Notes: generated from the letters alone by a model not told the origin. A DNA stretch of 64,000 bases from Prorocentrum cordatum (GCA_963575745.1 CAUYUJ010014360.1:161772-225771); one strand, 5' to 3'. Shown: positions 19,560-31,305, numbered from the stretch's first letter. Translations and numbers: made by a program.

Positions 19560-20400
19560 ACAAGAAGTCACTCTTCATGTCCAGATTCTTCGAAAGGAAC
19601 GCCCCCCTGTGGAGTCGTTGCCAGTGCGGGAGGTCCGAGTGGATGGAATGGCCAGCTCAAGAAACATGACTTCCACTGCGGGAGGTGCCAGCGCAAGGTC
19701 AACGTGTTCACGCCCAAGAGGTCGACGTCAAGGCCGGCTTCCCCACATCGTGTTTCGTTCCCCGAGGAGCTGGAGGTCTGGGAGGTCTCTCAGGATGAAA
19801 GGGTCCCTCGGCGCGTTGCTGGCGCTGCAGTGGCTGCGGTTGACGCACAACGGTCAGCGCCCTCCTCGGTCGCCGACCATCTTATCGAGGCCATGAAGGG
19901 CACGAGCGATCCCGAATTCAATAACTTGCTCAAAAGAGAAGACCGAGGCCCTCCAGAAGCAATCCAAGTCAGGCCCTGGATCTCCCAGTGCCGCGACCAG
20001 CTACCAGAAGGCGGACAGCCAGTAGGGGGACGGCAATCGCAAGCATGACCATTCGGTGGCCAACGTTCGATGGCTGCACTTAGACTTGGACACGGCGACG
20101 GCCAAGAAGAAGACGTCGGCAGAGTCCTTAGCCTCGGCCAGTTCGGCAACGACGAGGGCTGCGGAGGCGCTTGCCAGAGCAGGAGGAGTCGTGACTCAAG
20201 GTGCGTCGCCCCCATCGGACGATGTATTCTCGGTTATCTGGGACTTCAGAATCTTCAATGACATTGGTAACTTGGAGTGCGAGGAGGCGGCGGAGAAGAA
20301 GAAGAAGCTTCGCCAGATCCAGGACGATCTTCCCAACATCCAGGGGTCCTTCCAGTCCGAGAACGCGGAGGTAAGGCGCGGACGGACAAGGCCGTGAACG
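19560..20400 (+). pseudogene. Degraded LINE 2, ORF1-like region
   Basis: Cys-rich text split over frames: WSRCQCGRSEW and HDFHCGRCQRKV, comparable to the Cys motif of ORF1 at 9515. Further on, DTATAKKKTSAESLASASSATT and EEAAEKKKKLRQIQDDL look like the coiled-coil part. Several shifts; no intact frame. Together with the endonuclease, RT and RNase H remains downstream in the same order and strand, this is the 5' part of a second element of the same type. Confidence 0.55.
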
Positions 20401-20594
20401 TCAAGCAGGACATCGACTCACGACTCGCTGCCAAGGAGAGGCGCGTCGACCGAGGAGGGCGGCGCTGCAGCGGCTGCCGCCCGGGGCTGCGCGCGCCGAC
20501 CGGCCGTGCTGGCGCCAAAAAAAGGCAGTGCGCCCGGGAGACGGCAGCGTCGCCGGCTCCGGCGCGGGCGGCGGCGGCCGCGGCGCAGGCAGTC

Positions 20595-20786
20595 TCAAGT
20601 CGGGCCTGTCCCCCTACAGGGGGATTTTCGACGAAAAATAAAAAATACCCCCAAAGTGCCCCAAAAAGGCCAAGCAATACTCAAAAAAAAGTTCCCAGAC
20701 TATTTTTGGACTATTTTTTGACAATCTTGGGGGTATGTTTTATTTTTCGTCGAAAATCCCCCTGTAGGGGGACACGCCCGACTTGA
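20595..20786. mobile_element. MITE-A copy 1 (192 bp) with 8-bp target duplication
   Basis: Inverted ends of about 49 bp with one mismatch (TCAAGTCGGGC, then TGTCCCCCTACAGGGGGAT). Flanked by AGGCAGTC at 20587-20594 and 20787-20794. Non-coding, AT-rich centre. Other copies: 22653, 43353, 54491. An 8-bp duplication is typical of hAT-like and some other DNA transposons; the superfamily is not established. Confidence 0.9.
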
Positions 20787-21153
20787 AGGCAGTCGCATGG
20801 ATCTCGGCGGCCAGGATCTCGGCGGCCAGGCCCGCGGCGGCGGAGAGGGCCGAGCAGCGGCTGGCGGCCGCGGGCGGCCTCGGGCGAGGGGCAGGGGTCC
20901 GGCAGCTGCGCCGGCGTCGGGGCCTCCGGCAACGGGCGCAGCCTCATCGCATGCGTCCAGAAGGTCAGCGCCTGGGGCCGAGCTCGGTGATCGGCGTCGC
21001 CATCACGAGCCGCGCGCCGAAGCACGAATGTTGCCTTCAATGGATCCAGATGGGACGAGTGACTCCGTCTCGCGTCTTTGTTTTCGCGAACGTCGCGCTC
21101 ATGGGTGATCGTGCCTGTCGCATTTTTGGAACGCATCAGTCTCGCATCGGTAT

Positions 21154-22209
21154 TTGGGATGTGCTGAGACTCGTGTTCCTCATCATCAGTTGCGCGCGTG
21201 GGATGCCAAGGCGAGGTGGAGGAAAGTGCGATGGATTGCCAGCCGCGGAGCGTTCCAGCAAAGGAGGGGGGTGGCTTCTTGCTGCGGGCCACCTCCAGCC
21301 CGCCTAAGCTCCCCTCTCGGGGGGACTTTGGCGGGGGCGATGCGCGTAATTAGGGGCGGCAGTCGAACCCCCCCGGGGCGATCGACCGCGGCAGATCCCC
21401 CCCCGAGCAACGCCTGGGGCCGATGCTCAGAGGAGCTAAAGCGAGCCCCCCCCCCGGGCGACGCTCTCTCCACGTGGGGGCGCTTGCGGAGGCCAGACTT
21501 TCAGGGCCCCTCGAGGCCGCCGGGTGCGACGCGCTGGACCGTTCCACGGCCGACACTCTTGCGCGTGGGAGGGCTCGAGGTGGCGCTCGTCATTCGCTGC
21601 TATCTTACTTCCGCTGGAACGGGCGGGAGGAACATCAGCAGGCTTCACAGACTGGGAGACCTTCTGAACTCGCTCGAATTGCCCTGGATCTGCCTGGGCG
21701 ACGGGAACATGGGGCCGAACGTGTTGTCCAAGTCTGGTTTTGCCCGTTTCGTTGCTGGTCGAGTCTTCCACCGCCAGTGGAGTGCGCGTGCGACGCTGGC
21801 GCGACGGGGGGCAATCTCTGAAGCAGCGCTGCCGTGCATCGTCAAACTAGACGCCTGGCTGGACGCCCCCTGGAGGCCGCGCATCGGCCTCTCTCTCGCC
21901 ATCAAGAACTCGGGTGCGCAAGCTCTGACCAAGCGGCTCGAATGCGCAAGTCGTCTCCCGCAGGTATCTAGGCCTGCGGGCCAGGCGGCGCCAAGGTCTA
22001 AAGCCTCCGGGGCCAAGCAGGATAGAGCCGTTGCTAGAGCGTCGGGTGCAACAAAACGAACGATCAATACTGGAACTAATTGGGGGCCACCTCGAGTCCC
22101 GCACTGGACCTGGCGTTTTTGGCTCTACCTCCTCGGAGGTCGGAACGGGCGCTCCTGGGGGGGGGTTCTGAGCGGAGGATCAGGGGCCCCGGAGGCCAAC
22201 TTTGCGTGA
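21154..22209 (+). pseudogene. Degraded LINE 2, endonuclease region
   Basis: Open frame of 351 aa. Residues 141-200 resemble the endonuclease of the first LINE: VEVAL-like start, then LPWICLGDGNMGPNVLSKSG, equivalent to PWLVIGDWNCEPEELQVSG, keeping GD.N (182-185). Further on WRPRIGLSLAI matches the SHYGLIVRL end motif region. The N-terminal half (1-140) has no endonuclease likeness and contains rearranged sequence. Confidence 0.65.
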
Positions 22210-22477
22210 GCGCAGCAGTCGTCGTCTTGAGCGTTGCGATGCTCAGAGCCAGAGCGCGAGATAAGACGTCCTTGCTTCAGCACATAATTCGGCTTCCGTG
22301 ATGACCCCCTCCCCAACCTCAAGTCATGCATCGAGCCAGGTTAAGCCTCGCCCCTCCGAAATGCCTACAGATAAGGTCGAGCCCAATCTCTTGATTCCAG
22401 AAGAGTTGTCGTGGCAGCATCGGCCCAACCGCCATCAGGTGCAGCCCCCCCCCCCCCCCCTTCCGCACTTCAGCGCC

Positions 22478-22498
22478 TCCGTAGCCTTTTGGCTCGAT
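22478..22498 (+). other. Relict SL-like sequence (plus strand)
   Basis: TCCGTAGCC then TTTTGGCTCGAT: the SL with one A deleted and two differences in the last three bases. A 16-C run lies at 22445-22460 just upstream. What follows (to 22652) has no recognised product. Confidence 0.5.
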
Positions 22499-22652
22499 CC
22501 TTGTCGCGCCCAGTCGGTGAGCTCATGTTGCGCCCAGTGGGTCAGCGCTGCTGAGGGCGCGACTCGTGCGCGTCATCAGGCCTCTCCACCTGGCGGGCCG
22601 AGCAGAGCCGCGGGGTGTTTGGTCGTGGAGGAAGGTGTTCGCCAGAGGACGC

Positions 22653-22810
22653 TTAGGTCGGCCGCGTCCTCCTACAGGCGGATTCTGGGCGAAAAATAAA
22701 ACGTGCCCCACGCGTATTCAACGCGCGCCAGAAAATGCTAAAACAATCGTCCCCAGACTATTTTTTACGATTTTGAATTTTCCTCCTGTAGAGGGACAGG
22801 CCCGACTTGA
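22653..22810. mobile_element. MITE-A copy 2 (diverged, about 158 bp)
   Basis: Left end TTAGGTCGGCC...CTCCTACAGG, right end CCTGTAGAGGGACAGGCC then CGACTTGA. Shares CCCCAGACTATTTTT with copies 1 and 4. No clear target duplication. Confidence 0.75.
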
Positions 22811-23199
22811 GAGTGCACGGCGGCGCGCAGCTCCGTTGCGCGATCAAGTCGCCTGCTGGTGGAAGAAGGTGTCGTCTGTTCTTGGCCAGTGTGCGAGGCG
22901 CACCGGGCGCGACAGCGGCCGGCGACAAGTGGGTCAGCTACCAGTTTCGCCCAACATGCAAATGGCGGGGTGTGTGCAGGGTTTCCATGATGAGGCCTTC
23001 AGACTTCCCCTTCGAGCTCAACGGCGAGCTGTGCGGGAACCCCTAGCTGAGTTCAAAATGAAACAATTGGCACACTGCACAGCAATATGAGAGAGGAAGC
23101 GCTTCCTGCACAAGGGATCTGCATTGGTTCAACAGTTCGAGTCCATCCCAAACATATTCTTGACAGGAAGGGCCAATTATGGGAGCTGCTGGGCACATC

Positions 23200-23480
23200 A
23201 GTCGGACGCCGTGGTCAGGATCGGACATCAGAGTGCTCCTGGAGCTCTTGTGATTCACTGCTCGGTTTGCTTAAGTGTCGCGTGCGCTGGTCAGGGTGGG
23301 GCGGCAGAGTGCCCCTCGAGCTCTATCGGTCCGCAGTTCGGTTCGATTAGTGTCGCGCAAACTGGTCAAGATAGGACGGCGGGGTGCTTCTCGAGCCCCA
23401 CCGATCCGCTGTTCGGTTCGGTTCGTGTCGAGCAAGCTGGTCAGGATCGGGCGTCTGAGTGCTCCTCGAGCCCAGGCGCC
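23200..23480 (+). repeat. 75-bp tandem repeat, about 3.5 units
   Basis: Clean units begin at 23275, 23350 and 23425 (GTGTCGCG...CTGGTCA); an older unit precedes. Reads as a 25-residue repeat in one frame, but no wider coding support. Confidence 0.85.
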
Positions 23481-23596
23481 CCACTCTCCAGCAAGAACTC
23501 GCACAGATGCCGTCGAGCTAGACGCGAGGAAGCCACCCTCGGGGTCCAAGAGGCGGCGCGCGACGAGCAGCTCGAACCTATCACGGCAAATCGGAT

Positions 23597-24211
23597 GTGA
23601 GGAGAGCCGCCCACGGCATGCGCGGCAAGACGGGACTGGGAGCAGATCGTCTTGCGCCGCCGGAAATCGACATGTTGCTGGAGGGTGGCCCAGCCGAGCT
23701 GGCGGCGATGCTGAACGTGTTCGAGACTGCGCTCACTTGGCCGCATCAGACACAGCTCATAATGGGCAAGATAGTTACCAAACAAATTGAGCACATATCG
23801 CAACATTGGCTCGAATTTCTATGGTAAGCTGGCCGTGGCCAAACATTCGAGAACGACACGTTCGTGAATGGTGCGGCCGTGCGGACCGAGTGGGACGCAG
23901 CCACCAGAGGTAACAGTTCTTTGGTGGAGGCCTTCCACTGCGTGTTGCAGGACGAGGTTGCAGAGTGTCTCAAGATGCCGACTCGACATGGCGTGCTGGG
24001 AATCAACGGGTTCCACGACGGCGTCGAGTGGGACTTACTGATTCATGCTGCTCTGCGCTTGGGCTTCCATCCTGTGTTTTTACACTTGGAGTTGGCCCAT
24101 TGTGTGGCAGCGCGCACGCTGGAACAATTCGAACCAATATGCCAATCTTTCTTGGTGGACTGCCGTATCATCCAGGGGCTCAGGTCGGGCACCAGTCTGC
24201 CAAATGTCTGA
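23597..24211 (+). pseudogene. Degraded LINE 2, reverse transcriptase fingers and motif A
   Basis: One frame with a single TAA (23825-23827). Fingers: RGKTGLGADRLAPPEI (the K.G.D motif), AELAAMLNVFETALTWPHQ. Then EWDAATRGNSSLVEAF and motif A LGINGFHDGVEW, equivalent to WDVQGFYDSLSW in the first LINE; the catalytic Asp is replaced by Gly. Motif B region IIQGLRSGTSL follows. Non-functional remains, clearly related to but diverged from the element at 9.3 kb. Confidence 0.8.
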
Positions 24212-24440
24212 CGCATTCTGTGGAGGCCAAGATTCATCGTGACCACCCTCGTCTTGGGCAAACCATGCGTATGGATACATGATGTGCCCCACAATATTTC
24301 GGGATCCAACACAACGGTACTGGATAATCTGCATGGTTGCCTCCGTGACACTTGTGATGAACCTGCCAAATGGCATGTGGATTTTCGCCTAAATCTGAAA
24401 TTCGCCGGCCCAACGGGCCCAGGGCGTGCTAAGATCTCTG
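24212..24440 (+). pseudogene. Degraded LINE 2, RT motif C region
   Basis: After a frame change, VWIHDVPHNISGSN aligns with TWVDDIVQRCEAP: the first catalytic Asp is now His. Similarity ends at the start of the CCAAGAGGC-type repeat, which appears to have replaced or split the rest of the RT. Confidence 0.6.
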
Positions 24441-25560
24441 GTGACTGGTAAACAATATTCTAATTCGCGCGCGCGGGGCCGCCCCTGGGGGTCCCCAGAC
24501 GAAAAGGGCAAGTCCCGGCAATGTCCCGGCAAGTCCTGGCGAGGTCCCGACAAAGTCCCGGGCAGGTCCTGGGCAGGTCCCGGCCTGGTCCCAGCAGGCT
24601 CCCAAGAGTGGTCCAGGAGCGCTTCAAGTGGCCTCCACGAGAACTCAACATGGCCCGAGACGGCCCAAGAGCGATCCAAGACGCCAAAACTGGCATCCAG
24701 ACAGCCCAAGAGCCCTCCAAGAGCGCCCACAACTGCCCCAGAGGGCCCTAAGACAACCCCAGAAGCTTCCAAGATGGCCGAAGCGGCTCCCAAGACGGAT
24801 CCAAGAGCGGACCCAGACGAGGGACCCGAGCGGACATGTCAAGCTCTAGGCGCAGAGAGGTTCTCTGGAGGCCCCAAGAGGCCCCCAAGAAGCCCCCAAG
24901 GGGCCCTCGAGAGGCCCCAAGAGACCCCCAAGAGGCTTCAATAGACTTCCCCTAGAGGCTCCACAAAGGCAGAAATTAGCGACTTCCCTTTCATGTTTGT
25001 AAGGTTTTTGGCGTTCTCGCCTTGGGAGCTTCCTGGCGCTCCAAGACGACCCAAGAGGCTTCCAGGATTGCCCCAACACGGCCCAAGAGGCCTCCAAGAG
25101 CGCCCACAGCGGTCCCAGAGGGCCCCAAGACAGCCCCAGAGGCCTCCAAGATGGCCGAAGAGGCTCCCAAGACGGCTCCAAGAGCGGGCCCAGACGAGGG
25201 ACCCAAACGGACATTTCGAGCTCCAGGCGCAGCGAGGTCCCCTGGAGGCCCCAAGCGGCCTCCAAGAAGCACCCAAGGGGCCCTTAGAGGCCCCACGAGA
25301 CCCCCAAGAGGCCCCCAAGAGGCCCCCGTGCCGCTCCAGGAGGTCCCAGACATACCGCCAAGAGGCCCCAAAAGAGGCCTCCAATCGTATCACCAACCCT
25401 TCCTTCTTTCTTCCCTCTACTCCTTCTCCCCCCTCTGCGTCAACGACCCTCAATCCTCGAACGAAAGCGCGCCGCCAAGAGGCCCCCGAGTGGCCTCCCA
25501 GAAGGCCCCAAGCGACTCCCAAAGAGGCGCCTTGTTCATGACCAGTTTCGCCCCAACTTG
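24440..25560. repeat. (CCAAGAGGC)-type repeat, block 2, with internal duplication of about 378 bp
   Basis: Corresponding stretches such as GAGCGCCCACA...CCAAGATGGCCGAAG occur at about 24720 and 25098. Text around GAGGGACCCGAGCGGACAT (24817) and GAGGGACCCAAACGGACATT (25195) recurs at about 62735. Includes an AT-richer linker at about 24960-25015 shared with blocks 3 and 4. Confidence 0.75.
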
Positions 25561-26589
25561 ACACAAAAAGCTCTCTGGAAACCTCCTCCTCATCCTCACC
25601 CCCCCTCTTCCTCCTCCTCGGCCTCCTTCTTCACCTTTTCGCTCGCCACGAATACACAAGCATGAGCGAAGCGATTCAACTATCTGTACGTCGCGCAAAG
25701 ACGCCAGGGAGGTAGTGAGGAGGTTTGCAGTCAAGGGGCTTATTGTTAACGCCCAGCATCAGGCTGTTTACTTGGGCAGTGGCCAGGGGGAGGCAGGAGG
25801 ACGTTTCAGTCCACCAGGCTTAAAAGTGTCCAAGCATTAGAAGCTGCTTGCTGCATGGCAACGTGATTATTTTTGCCAGGGCGTCGGGCCAATCTTTTAT
25901 TACGGGCAGGATAGGGGGCCTTCGCTGCAAGGAGTTACGGCCAAGATATCCACGGGACCTTCGGGGTGAGGCTGGTTCGTTCCAGGAGGGTTCTACTATT
26001 TGTTCTGGGGGTAAGGGGTTGTGCCTCACCTCTAACCTCGCCATCAAACCCCCAAATCAGGACCCAAGGGTTTGGTACCCGAGGGAAGGCCTCAATCTCT
26101 GATTGCATCAATGGTTCAATTGTCCCGGAATCCGCTTTCGTGTCCATCGTGCTTGGGGTCCGCTGGTCCAACGCTTCCGAAGTATTCCTGCTAACCCGAG
26201 GTCCCGATGGTTCCGAGGACCTGCGTCTGCGGTGGCTTCGTACCCTTTGGAGCGGGTGTGAGACCCACGAACATCGTTTTGCTGGATCATGGGCAATGGA
26301 ACGGAGTGGAGGTTTCCTGAGTGAGGATATTCGGATGTTGCTGCTTTAAAGTATGCCCAAATGATGTTTCCCGAAATGTTGGCTGTTAGTCCGAGAGGTT
26401 GTTGTAGGACAAAGTGGGGCAACATTTTGTGGCTTCGACCTCTTCGAAGGGATGGGCATGCATTCTTTGGGGCTGCTCGTGAAACAACTGGAGGGCCTCC
26501 CGCGTGGGAGGAGGTCATCGGGGCTGCTGGCCTCAGTAGCGTCGAGAGGCTCGTGGCCGCGGGCCCGACAAGCTGAAGCTGCTAATAAG
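25561..26589. other. Spacer, nothing firmly recognised
   Basis: Presumably contains diverged connection-region sequence of LINE 2, but I could not align it. Short frames only. Confidence 0.35.
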
Positions 26590-26945
26590 GTCGCTGTGTG
26601 CTCCTTCTGTCCCAGGCGCAAGCGTACGAAGTGCGAATGGAACACCAAGAGTAATGAGTTATGCAGGCAGGCGTCCTCCGACACGAGGCCGAGCCAGGCT
26701 TTTGGTTGAGAGGGTGCGTTCCAGCAACGTGGACAACATTGCCAGACTCAACCGAGGACGAGCAGTGGCACCAGATTGCATTCGATCAGGTTGCGATCGG
26801 AGAGGGCCTTTTGGGATCTGTGAGGCCGTCTCGCCCGATCCGCTTGTTCGGAGACGCCAGCGGGGGACCTGACTCACGAGACCCATGGTTTCGGATAACA
26901 GGAATGGGCTTGGTCCAGACGCAACGTGAAACAAACTTTCAGTAG
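26590..26945 (+). pseudogene. Degraded LINE 2, zinc knuckle and RNase H start
   Basis: VCSFCPRRKRTKC corresponds to the zinc knuckle; after a frame change FWLRGCVPATWTTLPDSTEDEQ and RLFGDASGGPDSRDPW match WIRGTVPSTWTSVPDPTDED and GGGDASGGKNQDPK of the first LINE, including the first RNase H Asp. The remainder of RNase H is lost after 26945. Confidence 0.75.
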
Positions 26946-27174
26946 CTTGCCACTTTGTCGGGCGTGCTTGGATGTGTTCAGCCCGTTCCTCCGGGAGAAC
27001 TGCACATGCTGCGAGTCGCCACTCGTGTGACCAGCAATTCCATGATGCGCGTGACGGACAATCAGATGGTGCATGACGGTGGGTGCTCCAGGAGGCACGG
27101 GAACCCAGCGGGCGAACCGTCCTCAGAGTTGTGGGGCCCCATCGCGCAGGAACTGCGCGGCCGCCATGCCGATC

Positions 27175-27375
27175 TAGGGAAACAAAAAATGACATAAACA
27201 TAAAAACTCGGAGGTCCGCGCGGATTTCTCGGATCGGCGCTCGACCCCCCTCCCTGGCGCGCGGAGCGCGCCAGGGGCGGCGCCGGAGGCGCCGCCGGGG
27301 GGCCCCAGCGCCGATCCGAGAAATCCGCGCGGACCTCCGAGTTTTTTTATGTTTATGCCATTTTTTGTTTCCCTA
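27175..27375. mobile_element. Fold-back element copy 1 (201 bp) with 5-bp target duplication
   Basis: Arms of about 67 bp (27175-27241 and 27308-27375), nearly perfect, starting TAGGGAAACAAAAAATG. Flanked by CGATC at 27170-27174 and 27376-27380. The loop holds two nested palindromes, GGCGCGCGGAGCGCGCC and GGCGGCGCCGGAGGCGCCGC, identical in copy 2 (38.44 kb) and inverted in copy 3 (49.58 kb). Confidence 0.9.
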
Positions 27376-27380
27376 CGATC

Positions 27381-28284
27381 ATATCACAGTGCTGTCCACC
27401 AGCTCCCAACCTCGAGGCTGCCAGCGTCGTCGAGGGGCGAGGTGCACCGCGGCAGGCCTGCGGCAACACGGCCGCAGACCACGGGGCGGGAGAGAGGGCG
27501 TCGAGCCGGCTCGGGCCCCGGGGAGGTCCGAGCGCGCGCGGGCGCCAGAGCACGAGAGGGTCCCCTGCCTCGTGCGGGTGCGGCTCCTGGGGAGCCATCT
27601 GGACATGCGGGTGCGGTGGAGGAGGAGGAGCAGCTCCAGGCGGGGACCCGTCGGAGGAGGCAGGGAGCCAGCGGGAGGGCCCCCAGGCGCCTGGCCAAGA
27701 CGCTGCCGCGAGCAGTGAGAACGCTCCTCCTCCTTCCCCTGCGCCTCCTCCCCCTCCTGAGCCTGACGCTGTCTCTATCCTTGAAACGTCTCACGCTCTC
27801 GACGAAAGGTGGGCGGCGGTGCCGACAGTGTCGGGGGACGGCGTCCGTTGCCCGCGTTCGAGTTTGGCGTGAGTCACCGTGGTTTGATTGAGTTGAATTA
27901 GATGGCTCCCTTCGTGCACTTCCTGAGGGGGCTTCGATTCACATTCATACTGCTGGAGGTTGGGTCGACCCCTCCCATTGTATTACGAGACTGCGCCAGG
28001 ACCTCAGGACCCGGGGGTTTGGTTCTGTGCGTCTTGTGGGGTGTTTTGGGATCGACAGTCGTTTGATTTGGGTGCCGAGTGCTCGGGTCGCTCCACTCAG
28101 ACCCGTCAGGAATATTTGAGGCGCATTTCTCTGGGGCGCTGGCCCAATGCCTACAATAATGCAGAGATCGCCCGTGAAGATTCGAAAGTCCATGAGCGGT
28201 CTGAGTAAGCGTTGGTAGAACTTCGTCCAAGGACTCCAACTTCCACTACCCCCCCTTAGAATGGGGGTCACGGGTCCTGAGGGA
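27381..28284. other. GC-rich spacer, nothing recognised
   Basis: 27400-27800 is GC-rich and open in several frames without domains; 27895-28230 has lower GC and some likeness to 26.04-26.28 kb (AGGACCC..GGGTTTGG). Confidence 0.4.
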
Positions 28285-28410
28285 CCTCAACCCTGGGGCA
28301 TATTCCCAGGACGAGTTCTTCATCCTGAGTCGTTTCCTGACAGTCCCGGGGCCCGTGGAGGGCCCCGACAGCCCAACAACGGCGAAAAACCTCCGGACCT
28401 GTTTCCCACG
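28285..28410 (-). repeat. Dispersed repeat family J, copy 1
   Basis: Minus-strand copy with TTCATCCTGAGTCGTTT and CCCGGGGCCCGTGG (plus-strand text). Family J members: 28.29 (-), 29.20 (+), 37.74 (+), 39.83 (-), 40.24 (+), 56.09 (-), 57.54 (+) kb. Confidence 0.7.
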
Positions 28411-28424
28411 GGACCCTTCATCTG

Positions 28425-29165
<741 letters not shown>

Positions 29166-29194
29166 TCCTTCTTCTCCTCCTCCCCCTCGTCCTG

Positions 29195-29355
29195 AAAAAT
29201 CAAGACGGCGGTTTTTGTGAATTTTCGGCCTCTAGGGCCCTCGCCGGCCGCGGGACCGTCAAAAGACGACTCAGGATGAAAAACCGGTTCTGTGGAATGG
29301 GTCGAGACTTCCGGGGACCCCGTAATGAACAAATCACGACATCGGATCTCTGGGA
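29195..29355 (+). repeat. Family J, copy 2
   Basis: AAAAATCAAGACGG, AATTTTCGGCCTCTAGGG, GACGACTCAGGATGAAAAAC, GGGTCGAGACTTCC, ATCACGACATCGGATCTCTG. The cleanest copy; used as reference. Confidence 0.75.
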
Positions 29356-29499
29356 ACTGCTGCACTCAGGACCGCCAAATCGGGAACGAAGCCCATGTTG
29401 GGCCCGAAAAGCGCCTGCGCGCACGAGGGGGGCTGGAGGAACAGCCATGGAAGGACCTGAGGAACATCGAGCCCCTTCCGAACACAGGCTGTTCCTCAT

Positions 29500-29700
29500 T
29501 CCAGCGTCTGTAAGTCGGATCGGCGATCGAAGCGAATCGGATCGGCAGAAATCGGCAGCCAAGTCGGGCAGGAGTCGAGTCGGCAGAGATCGGCAGGCTA
29601 CTGAGGTCACCATGGGGAAATCGAAATCCACATCGGAATCCGAACTCGCATCGGATCGGCATCGGATCGACCGAAATCCAATCGACCCGAGCCGGAGGAG
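29500..29700. repeat. ATCGG-rich degenerate repeat
   Basis: TCGGATCGGC and GAAATCGGCAG-like words recur irregularly. No gene. Confidence 0.5.
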
Positions 29701-29744
29701 TCGATCGGGCGTTGAGTGTTTGGGGGCGATAGTTTGGTGGGGAG

Positions 29745-30215
29745 AAGCGTGCACCTTCCGTGCCCCTTCTGGCCCCAGGGGGGGCCCTGCAGGGCCTCTT
29801 CAAGGCACAGAAGGTGCGCTTTTCTTGATTGAGGGCCTCTCGAGGGCCTCTTTTAGGCCCCTCTAGGTGCACCTGAGAGGAGGCCTCTTTGAGGGCCTCT
29901 TTAGGGCACAGAGGGTGCACTTTTCTTGATGGAGGGCCTCTTGAGGGCCTCTTTTAGGCCCCTCTTGGTGCACCTGAGAGGAGGCCTCTTTGAGGGCCTC
30001 TTTAGGGCACAGAGGGTGCACTTGTCTTGATGGAGGGCCTCTTGAGGGCCTCTTTTAGGCCCCTCTTGGTGCACCTGAGAAGAGGCCTCTTTGAGGGCCT
30101 CTTAAGGGCACAGAGGGTGCACTTTACTTGATTGAGGGCCTCGGGCCCCTCCAGGTGCACCTGAGAAGAGGGCTCTTGGAGGGCCTCTTTAGGGCACATA
30201 AGCGCACGTGTCCAC
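29745..30215 (+). repeat. 101-bp tandem repeat, about 4 units
   Basis: Units begin TTGATGGAGGGCCTCTTGAG (near 29826, 29927, 30028, 30129) and contain GGTGCACCTGAGAGGAGGCC and GGGCACAGAGGGTGCACTT. The last unit has an internal deletion. Confidence 0.9.
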
Positions 30216-31232
30216 CACACCGGCATTGCTCAGCGCCCGAGTCGAAAGGCGCCCTGCGTGTCCCGGCTTCCCGCCGCAGAGCCCCCGAGCCCCGCCCGGC
30301 CCCCGCCCCAGCCTCGGACTCGGCGGTGGACAAACCTCCCTTAAGTGAACCACCCTTTACATTCAACCAGTATAGTAAAGATGCGCGGTAAGGATGCAAG
30401 GGCCTTGGAAGGCCATGTCGACACCTTGCGAGCGGGGCGCGGCCAGCGAAAGTGGCCAAGGATGGACCGAGGAGGCAAGGATGCGAGGGTACCCTTGGAA
30501 AAGTTGCCCATCCTCACTATGCGGGTTTACCATAGCGAAAACTGCCCAGGACCGAAACCGTCGCACCTGGACCCGCAAAAACGACGGCCGCGACGCCCTC
30601 GCGCGAAGCGAAAACGGCCAATTCGCTCATCGACGTGTCAGGGCAGGTCTATCAGCCTCCGACGGACCTTGGCGCCAGGCCAGGTCGACCACGGCAGCTC
30701 GGGCCGTGCACGCCTGCTGCAGACACACGCGCGCAGGCCAGGCGCCCGAGCAGCGCCCGGGGCGGCCCGCCTCACGGGAGGGTCTTGGCGAGGCGGGCGC
30801 TCTGCTTCCTGCCGGGAAGGGCGCCCGCCTCTGATGTACAGTGGAGGCCCGTCCACAAGAAACCTTCCACAAGAAACCCAACCCTGAGACCCCAGAACGT
30901 CTGTTAATTTTTGGTGTGGGAACGTCGCGCTCTCCATGGCAAAGCCGTCGAAACCCAAGAAACCGAGGGTACCCTGGAGGCAAGCAGGGTGTTTCTTTGC
31001 ATGGACCCCCACTGTACTTGAATCCTCGGGGCGTGTACACGACTAGGGCAATACAGCTGGTGACGACGACGACGATGACGACGACGCAGGCAATTCTGTC
31101 CGCAGCGTCGGCTCGAGAGAACTTTGCAATCGAGTCTGGAGTCAAGTTCGCAGACCCCTGGCTGGGCCGACCGCCTTTCTGTCAGGCTGCGCCGTGACAC
31201 GCGCGCCGCAGCACAGCACCAGAAATTGCTGT
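30216..31232. other. Spacer with members of two repeat pairs
   Basis: 30385-30455 resembles 39665-39735 (GGATGCAAGG.CCTTGGAAGG, GGGGCGCGGCCAGCGAAAG). 30565-30640 resembles 38805-38882 (AACGGCCAATTCGCTCATCG, CGACGTGTCAGGG). No gene recognised. Confidence 0.5.
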
Positions 31233-31233
31233 T

Positions 31234-31288
<55 letters not shown>

Positions 31289-31305
31289 TCATCGTCGTCA
31301 TCGAG
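31233..31305 (+). repeat. (CGT)n microsatellite
   Basis: About 70 bp of GTC/CGT, ending in ATCGTCGTCATCG. Confidence 0.95.

Noticed and set aside
24440-25560. Collagen-like or Gly-Pro-Leu-Trp proteins on the minus strand
   Set aside because: Follow from the CCAAGAGGC repeat; open in several frames, no codon bias.
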